DNA from: Kribbella pittospori
GTDB lineage: Bacteria; Actinomycetota; Actinomycetes; Propionibacteriales; Kribbellaceae
Assembly: GCF_004331465.1 (NCBI RefSeq)
Contig: NZ_SJKB01000002.1
Location: 1-64,000 of the forward strand
Reading direction: 5' to 3'
DNA: 64,000 bases
Shown here piece by piece: positions 57,786 to 64,000 of this stretch. The notes under the pieces are model-generated. The model worked only from the letters and a program-made list of their open reading frames with translations. It was not told the DNA's origin and searched no databases. Position 1 is the first letter of the stretch. Every line of letters starts with the position of its first letter. The position numbers were made by a program, and so were the translations under genes.

Positions 57786-58838
57786 GTGTCAGCATTGCTG
57801 TTCATGACCGCTGACGCCGACGTCAGAACGACGACATTGCGGCACAACCCCTTGAACGCGGTGACGGCGACGGTCGAGCGCCTCACCTATCCCGACGGCA
57901 GCACCGCGATCCGCAAGCAGCTGCGGAAACCGGTCCTGTCGAGCGGCCCCTGGGCCGCTTCCACCGATCCGCGGCACTGGAACTACTGGCGCCGCGAACT
58001 CGAGGTGTACGCCGACGACGAACTCCGCAAGCAGGTCGCCGACGCCGGCCTGGTGCTGCCGGCCGCGCAGCTCGCCGAGCACGACGACCACGCCGTACTG
58101 ATGCTCGAGGACATCGGCGGCACGCCGGGGACCCAGTTCAGCCTGGCCGAGCATGCCGCGCTGGCACGGGCCTGCGGGCGCTGGCAGGCGCGACCCGCCA
58201 CCACACAACCGTGGACCTCGACCGGATTTCTGCGCGACTACTCGACCAGCCGCGACGTGCCGTGGCACTTGGCCGACGACGACGCGGCCTGGCAGCAGCC
58301 ATTGATCGCCGAGACATCGCCGCCCGGGCTGCGGTCGGCGTGGCTGCACCTGCTCGCCCACCGCGACGACCTGCTCAATCTGGTCGCGAGTTTGCCGCGG
58401 GCGCGCTGTCACCTCGACCTGTGGGTTTGCAACGTGATCCAGCGGCCGACCGGCGAGATCGCCTTGCTGGACTGGGCGTTCACCGGCGACGGCGCCCTCG
58501 GCGAGGACATCGGCAACCACATCCCGGACGCGGTCTTCGACCTGTTCTGGCCGGCCGAGCGGATGGGCGAACTGGCCGAGACCTGCATCGGCAACTACCT
58601 CGACGGCTTGCACGAGGCCGGCTGGCGAGGGGACCCCGACCAGGTCCGCCTCGCCGTGATGGCCTCAGGCGTCAAGTACGCCTGGTTCCTCCCCGGCCTG
58701 CTGGGCCGCGCTTCCGCGGAGTCCCACAACGCCTACCACCAGCAGGCCGACAGCCGGCACCTCTACCACCAGCGCGGTCAGGCTCTCGCCTTCGTCGCAG
58801 CCTGGTGTGCCGAGGCGCTTACCCGAGGACGACGGTGA
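57786..58838 (+). CDS. Aminoglycoside phosphotransferase-fold kinase
   Basis: A 350-residue APH-like protein. The N-lobe has ATVERLTYPDGSTAIRKQL (ATP Lys). The catalytic Brenner motif reads RCHLDLWVCNVIQRP (HxDxxxxN), and the metal Asp is in LLDWAFTGDGALGED. It phosphorylates a small alcohol; antibiotic or metabolite substrate cannot be told. An ATG six codons later is an alternative start. Its 3' end overlaps the convergent secreted protein by 20 bases. Confidence 0.85.
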   Translation: MSALLFMTADADVRTTTLRHNPLNAVTATVERLTYPDGSTAIRKQLRKPVLSSGPWAASTDPRHWNYWRRELEVYADDELRKQVADAGLVLPAAQLAEHDDHAVLMLEDIGGTPGTQFSLAEHAALARACGRWQARPATTQPWTSTGFLRDYSTSRDVPWHLADDDAAWQQPLIAETSPPGLRSAWLHLLAHRDDLLNLVASLPRARCHLDLWVCNVIQRPTGEIALLDWAFTGDGALGEDIGNHIPDAVFDLFWPAERMGELAETCIGNYLDGLHEAGWRGDPDQVRLAVMASGVKYAWFLPGLLGRASAESHNAYHQQADSRHLYHQRGQALAFVAAWCAEALTRGRR

Positions 58839-60750
58839 AGCCGCCGGGCTGCACCGAGACCTGCGACGGCTTGCCCTGCGAGTGCAGCTTGCCCGTCGAC
58901 GTATACGAGTAGGCGATTCGGCCGGTCGCGCTGACCTTGCGGGGGTGCGAGTCGACGCTGGTCAGCAATGTGGCGGTCCCCAGCCGGAGCATGCTGATGC
59001 TGGGGATGAGGAGGAGTGCGTCCACCTGGGCCGGTCCCGTGGCCGAGGCGGCGAGTTGGGTCGCGTTCGGCGGGAGTGGCGTGGCCAACGTGATCGGGAG
59101 CAGGGCACCCGGGGCGGCGGAGATGCCTTGTGGGCCACCCGCTCCGTGGTCGATGGTGCCGAGCCGCCGGGAACCACTGGTCCAGGTGGTGTGACCCGCG
59201 TCTGGGGTGTCGACGAGGTTCACGATCGGGAGCACCAGGCGTGCCTGAGGCGACGAAGGCAGGGTCCACTGCGCCGACGTACCTGCGGTCAGTGAGAGGT
59301 AGGAGCCGTTGCTCCATTGGGATTCACCGGTCCAGGCGGACGGCGGGGTGACCTTCTCTCCACCGGTGGCGGCTTCGCCTTCGACAACTCTCAGTCCGTC
59401 GTACGCCGGGGTTGCGCTGCCCAACTGCTGTGCGAGGTGAGCGACGGCCGGTGAGGCGTCCAGGGCGAGCATCGACAGCTGGCCGTGGATGCTGGACTCG
59501 GCGCCCGAGTTGAAGTTGACCACGCCGTCGCCGGACACGCCGTCGTACGTGCGGCCGGTGGTCGCGTCGTACATCGGGGTGCCGGCGCGGTTGGCGCCGA
59601 AGTACCAGGCTGCGACGAAGGAGGCGACCTGCCGGAGGCCGGGGAGGCCGACCGCCAGCAGGCCTTGCAGCCGGGCGTCGACGCCGTACGCGATCTGCGT
59701 ACGGTCGATCGGCGCAGGGAGCCAGCCGTTGTCGGGACCGCCGGCAGTGAGCAGCAGCGGCGTGAACCCGGCGGTGTCGCCGATCGCCGGGTCGAGCAGA
59801 CGGCTCGAGTCGAGCACCGACGACGCAGCCGCGAGTGCGGAGGGCATCTGTGCACCCCACGCGTGCCAGTCGGAGATCGACTCGCCCCACGGCATCAGTG
59901 CGCGGAACGGCCACTTCGTCGTCGACCCAGCGCTCATCGCAGCAACACCTTCGGCGAACTGCATCAGCGCATGACGTGCCCGCGCCGACCCGCCGGCCCG
60001 GACGTACGCCGACAACCCGAGAACCGCCTCGGACGTCGCGTCAGCGCCGTTCACGATCAGCCAGGCGGGGAGACGACGACCGTCGACGATGTTCCACTGG
60101 CCGTAGCGCACCAGCACCTGCCGCTCCAGCGCGGCGATCGCCAACTCGAGCCGGTCCTTCAGGAAGTCGGCGAAGCCGCGGTCCAGTCGGCGGAAGACGG
60201 CGTACCCCTCCCCTAGCGCCCACACCGTCCGTGCCAGCCAGTACGACGGGCCGGAGTCGGAGGGGTCGGGGAGCTCGACCGGGTCGGCGCTGGGGTTCAG
60301 CGTGCCGTCCGGCTGCATCCACAGAACGACGTTCCCGTTCGTGGACTGGAGGTAGGTCAGGCCCCGGAGGAGGTCGCGGGCGGCGTTCCGGGAGGCGGCG
60401 TCACCGAACTGCTGGTAGTGCCGTAGGTAGACGACTGTGGCCCGGGCGATGTCGTCCGTGTTGTACGCGCCCTGCCCGTAGGTGTTGGTGGCGGCGTCGT
60501 ACGTGCCGCCACCGATGCGCTTGTACGAGCCGTCGGACTGGCGGTCCGCATAGGTCCACAGCACTCCCAGCGGCCCCGAGCCGTAGGTCGTGTGGCCAAC
60601 TTGAGCAGGCGGGGTGACCGACGTACGGAGGAAGTCGAGGTGCGCGAGGTTGCTCAGCTTGTTGCTGGAAGCAACAGCCGGCAGCGTGACGGTGGAAGCG
60701 GCGGTCAGAGCGAGCGCTCCGCCGAGGACGGTTCGGCGGGTCGGGTTCAT
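58819..60750 (-). CDS. Large Tat-exported protein with alpha/alpha-toroid-like domain
   Basis: The 643-residue protein starts with a Tat signal (TRRTVLGGALALTAASTVTL, VAS cleavage). A helical region of about 330 residues (YNTDDIARATVVYLRHYQQF, GPSYWLARTVWALGEGYAVF, RLPAWLIVNGADATSEAVLG, SDWHAWGAQMPSALAAA) looks like a six-hairpin glycosidase fold. A beta-rich C-terminal carbohydrate-binding-like part follows. Acidic candidates lie in DDIAR and DWHAWG. It is the last gene of the GH130 operon, coupled by ATGA. A glycoside hydrolase or lyase role is inferred from context. Confidence 0.7.
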   Translation of the reverse strand: MNPTRRTVLGGALALTAASTVTLPAVASSNKLSNLAHLDFLRTSVTPPAQVGHTTYGSGPLGVLWTYADRQSDGSYKRIGGGTYDAATNTYGQGAYNTDDIARATVVYLRHYQQFGDAASRNAARDLLRGLTYLQSTNGNVVLWMQPDGTLNPSADPVELPDPSDSGPSYWLARTVWALGEGYAVFRRLDRGFADFLKDRLELAIAALERQVLVRYGQWNIVDGRRLPAWLIVNGADATSEAVLGLSAYVRAGGSARARHALMQFAEGVAAMSAGSTTKWPFRALMPWGESISDWHAWGAQMPSALAAASSVLDSSRLLDPAIGDTAGFTPLLLTAGGPDNGWLPAPIDRTQIAYGVDARLQGLLAVGLPGLRQVASFVAAWYFGANRAGTPMYDATTGRTYDGVSGDGVVNFNSGAESSIHGQLSMLALDASPAVAHLAQQLGSATPAYDGLRVVEGEAATGGEKVTPPSAWTGESQWSNGSYLSLTAGTSAQWTLPSSPQARLVLPIVNLVDTPDAGHTTWTSGSRRLGTIDHGAGGPQGISAAPGALLPITLATPLPPNATQLAASATGPAQVDALLLIPSISMLRLGTATLLTSVDSHPRKVSATGRIAYSYTSTGKLHSQGKPSQVSVQPGGFTVVLG

Positions 60751-61805
60751 GGCAGCCGATCCAGCCGGGCGACCCCGATGGCCGCGTCGGCCATCCCGTA
60801 GAAGACGTACCGCACCCCGTCCACCTCCTCGATGGCGGTCGGGAACACCACGTTCCCGACCGTTCCGACCTTCTCCTCCTCGGTCTCCGGAACCAGGATC
60901 GGTTCCTCGGTCCGGGCGATCACCTTGGTCACGTCGTTCGGGTCGAGCAGCAGCGCACCGGCGGCGTAGCAGACCTTCTGCGTCGTCGGGTCGAAGCCCT
61001 CCGGCTGCTCACCGGTGACGCCGTGGTGGATCACCAACCAGCCCTCGGGCACCCGCAGCGGCGCCGGCCCGGCGCCGATCTTGAGCTCCTCGAACGGGTA
61101 CTCCGACATCGCCAGCAGCCGGTGCTGACGCAGGTGGACGAGATTCCGGACGTCCTCCTGAACGGCCGACACGGGCACGAACGACACCCAGATCCCCGGC
61201 CGGTCGTCGGTCACCCCGGCCGGCAGGTGCACGCCCTCGCCCTCGCGGAACCAGCCCAGGTCCCACATCGGCCGATGCAACATCGCGTACGACGGTTCGC
61301 CGTCCGGGCCGGCCACGGGTTCGGGGAAGAACACCGTGTCCTTGTTCGGGAACAGGTTCAGATCCGTGTCCAGATCCGGCTGGTACTCGAAGTGCAGCGG
61401 ACCGAGCCGCCGCCACTCACGCAGATCCGACGACACCGCCAGCGCCGGCTTCGGGCCGAGCGGACCATAGGCGACGTACGTCATCACGTGCAGACCCAGC
61501 GACGGGACGAACGTCACCCGCGGGTCCTCGACGCCGGCGTTGTTCAGCCCGCGCTCCCAGCCCTCGTCCGGCGCGAGCACGACACCCTCGCGCTCGACAC
61601 CGACAGGCACTCCGTCCTTGACCTCGACCTTGGCCAGGCCGACGCGGGACACGTTGCCCGTAGCAACCAGTCGCGGCAGCAGGTACAGCTGCCCGTCCGG
61701 TGTATGGCCGGTGGCGGGGTTCAGGACGCCCTCGGCCTCCAGCTCGTTGCCCGGATCGGCCGTCATCAGGACGCCGACCCGAGTGAGCGTGTAAGGAACA
61801 GTCAC
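60747..61805 (-). CDS. GH130 family glycosidase/phosphorylase
   Basis: A 352-residue five-bladed beta-propeller enzyme. GVEDPRVTFVP carries the conserved catalytic Asp of GH130, and HHGVTGEQPEGF, DTVFFPEP and SYAMLHRPMWD fit the family. GH130 enzymes phosphorolyse or hydrolyse beta-mannosides; the phosphate-binding Arg/His set looks present, so phosphorylase is more likely. Two tandem GTG codons are possible starts; the second has AAAGG seven bases upstream. It follows two permeases in the same operon. Confidence 0.87.
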   Translation of the reverse strand: MTVPYTLTRVGVLMTADPGNELEAEGVLNPATGHTPDGQLYLLPRLVATGNVSRVGLAKVEVKDGVPVGVEREGVVLAPDEGWERGLNNAGVEDPRVTFVPSLGLHVMTYVAYGPLGPKPALAVSSDLREWRRLGPLHFEYQPDLDTDLNLFPNKDTVFFPEPVAGPDGEPSYAMLHRPMWDLGWFREGEGVHLPAGVTDDRPGIWVSFVPVSAVQEDVRNLVHLRQHRLLAMSEYPFEELKIGAGPAPLRVPEGWLVIHHGVTGEQPEGFDPTTQKVCYAAGALLLDPNDVTKVIARTEEPILVPETEEEKVGTVGNVVFPTAIEEVDGVRYVFYGMADAAIGVARLDRLP

Positions 61806-61822
61806 CACAAAACCTTTCAGGA

Positions 61823-62641
61823 TTAGCCTTTGACCCCGGACGAGATGTTCGCCGAGATGAAGCGGCGCTGGAAGATCAGGAACAGGGCCACCGCGGGCGC
61901 GGCCAGCACACACGCCCCCGCGAGTACGGCGCCGAACGGGTTCGCCGCCCGCGCCGACACAGTGGTCAGGTAGTTCGACAGTGAGACCGCCAGCGGTTGC
62001 AGGTCCTGCTGCTTGGTGATCAGGAACGGCCAGAGGAACTCGTTCCACGGCCCGATGAACGTCAGCAGGACACCGGTCAGCAGCGCGGGCTTCACCAGCG
62101 GTACGGCGATCCGCCACAGGATGCTGAGCTCGGACGCACCGTCGATCCGGGCCGCGTCGAACAGTTCGGCCGGCAACTGCAGGAAGTACTGCCGGAACAC
62201 GAACACCGCGGTCGAGTTGATCAGGAACGGCAGGATCATGCCGCCGTAGGAGTCCGCCAGCCCGTAGCTGCGCACGATCAGCACGTACAGCGGGATGGTC
62301 AGCAACTGGAACGGCACGACCTGGATCAGCAGCATCAGGTTGAACACCAGCCCCCGGCCGCGGAACTGCAGCCGGGCCAGCGCGTACCCCGCGAGGACAC
62401 CGAAGACCAGTGTCCCGAGGATCACGCCACCGGTGAAGATGCCGGAGTTGACCAGCGACCGGCCGAGGTTGATCGCCTTGTCGATCTCGCCGTAGTTGTG
62501 CAGGGTCAGGTTCCCCGGTTCGGGGAACGCCCCGGCAACGGTCGGATCCGGCTCGGCCTGCAGGCTGCCGATCAGCATGTAGTAGAAGGGAAACAGGAAC
62601 ACGAAGGCCCCGATCAGCAGGCCGACGAAACGCAGCCGCAT
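61823..62641 (-). CDS. Carbohydrate ABC transporter permease (MalG type, CUT1)
   Basis: The 272-residue permease has six membrane helices and an EAA-loop, ELFDAARIDGASELSILWRI. The C-terminus RRFISANISSGVKG is typical of MalG proteins. Its ATG overlaps the upstream stop by one base (TGATG). With the MalF partner and the binding protein it should import a mannoside or related glycan for the GH130 enzyme. Confidence 0.93.
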   Translation of the reverse strand: MRLRFVGLLIGAFVFLFPFYYMLIGSLQAEPDPTVAGAFPEPGNLTLHNYGEIDKAINLGRSLVNSGIFTGGVILGTLVFGVLAGYALARLQFRGRGLVFNLMLLIQVVPFQLLTIPLYVLIVRSYGLADSYGGMILPFLINSTAVFVFRQYFLQLPAELFDAARIDGASELSILWRIAVPLVKPALLTGVLLTFIGPWNEFLWPFLITKQQDLQPLAVSLSNYLTTVSARAANPFGAVLAGACVLAAPAVALFLIFQRRFISANISSGVKG

Positions 62642-63534
62642 CAGTCTTCCCTCCCGACGAAACGCCGTTCGATCAAGGCGATGATGAGGACGCCGATCAC
62701 CAGCAGTACGCCGATCGCGGAACCGACATCCGGATTGCCCTGCTCGATCCCGCGTTGATACATGATCAGCACCGGCGACGCGGACGCCCCGTCAGGCCCA
62801 CCACCGCCGGTCAGCAGGTACGGCTCGGTGAACAGGTTCGCCCCGGTCACCGTGGCGACGAGGACGACCAGCGTGGTGGCCGGCCGGACGCCGGGCACAG
62901 TGACGTTGAGGAACGACCTCCACCGCCCGGCGCCGTCCATCGACGCCGCCTCGTAGAGGTCCTTCGAGACGTTCTGCAAGGCGGCGAGGTACAGCAGGAT
63001 GAAGAACCCGAGCTGTTTCCAGGTCACGTAGACCGCGATCGTCGGCATCGCCAGCTTCGAGTTCACCAGCCAGGACGGGTCCGGCGCGAGCGGGCCGAGG
63101 ATGGAGTTGACCAGCCCGTTCGAGTTGAACAGGAACAGCCACACCCCGACCACGGCGACGCTCGCGGTCACGTACGGCACGTAGTAGCTGACCCGGAAGA
63201 ACGTCCGCCACCGGATCGCCGAGTTCAGCGCGGTCGACAACCCCAGCGACAGCACGACGGTCAGCGGCACGTTGATCACCAGGAAGACCAGCACGTTCGC
63301 GAACGCCCGCCGTACGGCCGGATCCGACAACACCGTGACGTAGTTCTCGAACCCGACGAACGGCCGGTCCACGACCGCGCCCGGCGCCGTGAAGAAGTAG
63401 TCGTGGAACGACATGTACACCGCGAACCCCAGCGGGTACGCGAACACCGCGGCCAGGAACACGACGTACGGCGTGACGAACACCGTGCCGATCGGGTGCT
63501 CACCCAGAAATCGGGTGACCGGACCTCGTCTCAT
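62641..63534 (-). CDS. Carbohydrate ABC transporter permease (MalF type, CUT1)
   Basis: A 297-residue permease with six membrane helices. The EAA-loop reads KDLYEAASMDGAGRWRSF, followed by LNVTVPGVRPATTLVVLVAT. Its ATG overlaps the stop of the binding-protein gene (ATGA). No ATPase gene is in the visible part of the operon. Confidence 0.93.
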   Translation of the reverse strand: MRRGPVTRFLGEHPIGTVFVTPYVVFLAAVFAYPLGFAVYMSFHDYFFTAPGAVVDRPFVGFENYVTVLSDPAVRRAFANVLVFLVINVPLTVVLSLGLSTALNSAIRWRTFFRVSYYVPYVTASVAVVGVWLFLFNSNGLVNSILGPLAPDPSWLVNSKLAMPTIAVYVTWKQLGFFILLYLAALQNVSKDLYEAASMDGAGRWRSFLNVTVPGVRPATTLVVLVATVTGANLFTEPYLLTGGGGPDGASASPVLIMYQRGIEQGNPDVGSAIGVLLVIGVLIIALIERRFVGRED

Positions 63535-64000
63535 GACTGCTTGGCGAGTTCATCGACCTTCTGGGCGGCGCCGTCGAGGGCCTCGTTCGGATCCTGCTGA
63601 CCGAAGATGACCGACTTGGAGTAGGCGTCGCGGAAGGTCTGCCAGATGGTGATCGAGTTCGGCACGTTCGGCACCTCGACGGTCCGGGCGGCCTGGTCGG
63701 CGAACACCTTGTAGTCGGGGTTCTTCGCGAAGTAGTCCGGGTACGCGGTCGCGACGTCCTTGCGCAGCGGCATCTGCCCGGTCGCGGTCAGGAACTTGCC
63801 GTCCTGCTCCTGACTGGTGGCGAACTTCAGCACGTCCCAGGCGGTCCCACGGTTCTTGCAGGCCGAGTACATCGCGACGTTCTTCGCGTCGCTGAAGGTG
63901 TGGATCTCGTTCGCCGGCTTGGCGCTCGAGGTCGGCACCGGGACGACACCCCAGTCGACCTTGCCCTTGTACGTCGCGATCGCCCACGGACCGACCACGG
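63531..64000 (-). CDS. Extracellular solute-binding protein (ABC, family 1), C-terminal part
   Basis: The window edge cuts this gene; about 156 C-terminal residues are visible. VGPWAIATYKGKVDWGVVPV, SDAKNVAMYSACKNRGTAWD and ATSQEQDGKFLTATGQMPLR match the C-terminal lobe of MalE/UgpB-like binding proteins. It begins upstream of the window and is the probable first gene of the GH130 operon, delivering the substrate to the two permeases downstream. Confidence 0.9.
   Translation of the reverse strand, partial: VVGPWAIATYKGKVDWGVVPVPTSSAKPANEIHTFSDAKNVAMYSACKNRGTAWDVLKFATSQEQDGKFLTATGQMPLRKDVATAYPDYFAKNPDYKVFADQAARTVEVPNVPNSITIWQTFRDAYSKSVIFGQQDPNEALDGAAQKVDELAKQS

Overview
The window reads as chromosomal DNA of a high-GC Gram-positive actinomycete, most likely a Kribbella-like member of the Nocardioidaceae/Kribbellaceae. 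The reasons are strong G/C bias at third codon positions, many GTG starts, abundant GTAC-containing codons, ATGA/GTGA-coupled operons, and actinobacterial markers (Ku, WS/DGAT acyltransferase, Rv3235-family protein, BldC-like regulator, LAL-type LuxR regulator, Tat/lipoprotein solute-binding proteins). The genus is inferred from style, not from a search. No rRNA, tRNA, CRISPR array, insertion sequence or prophage was recognised.

Layout. 1-4.2 kb: small acidic protein, a broken endonuclease/exonuclease/phosphatase gene, CinA-type amidase, a P450 and two small stress/envelope proteins. 4.5-12.5 kb: an eight-gene minus-strand catabolic operon (solute-binding protein, two CUT1 permeases, Rieske ferredoxin, ferredoxin reductase, two ACMSD-like amidohydrolases, enolase-superfamily enzyme) with a divergent IclR regulator. 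13.5-15.3 kb: a deletion scar joining a truncated aldo/keto reductase to a HTH gene, with a divergent GyrI-like gene. 15.3-20 kb: three coupled membrane proteins downstream of a MalT-like LuxR regulator. 20-28.4 kb: DUF4383 protein, secreted necrosis-inducing-like protein, AraC regulator with divergent phytanoyl-CoA dioxygenase, STAS protein, a response regulator/kinase/GerMN-lipoprotein operon and a GH16 glucanase that has lost its start. 28.4-32 kb: second two-component system and tryptophan 2,3-dioxygenase.

32.4-38.7 kb holds the most interesting locus: four tightly coupled genes encoding a membrane protein with a degenerate J-like domain and two four-cysteine septum-formation domains, a GrpE-like protein, an Hsp70 with an extra inserted beta domain, and a TPR-membrane-OmpA-like protein. 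Four hexamers at an exact 11-bp period lie about 100 bp upstream. It looks like a complete, envelope-tethered Hsp70 machine separate from housekeeping DnaK/DnaJ/GrpE.

38.7-50.7 kb: TetR regulators, a 47-bp tandem repeat, PruA, Ku, WS/DGAT, a cupredoxin-like lipoprotein with a membrane partner, a GT87-like mannosyltransferase and a HAD hydrolase. 50.7-57.7 kb: DUF4097 protein, an orphan CpaE/CpaB-like pair, BldC-like HTH, LysM and Rv3235-family proteins, VanW and an AraC regulator. 57.8-64 kb: a phosphotransferase-fold kinase and the distal part of a glycoside-uptake operon (solute-binding protein cut by the window edge, two permeases, GH130 phosphorylase, large Tat-exported protein).

At least four genes (578-1254, about 14.33 kb, 27.66 kb, 43.24 kb) carry small internal or 5' deletions while their neighbours are intact. 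This suggests scattered recent gene decay or, alternatively, local assembly collapse.
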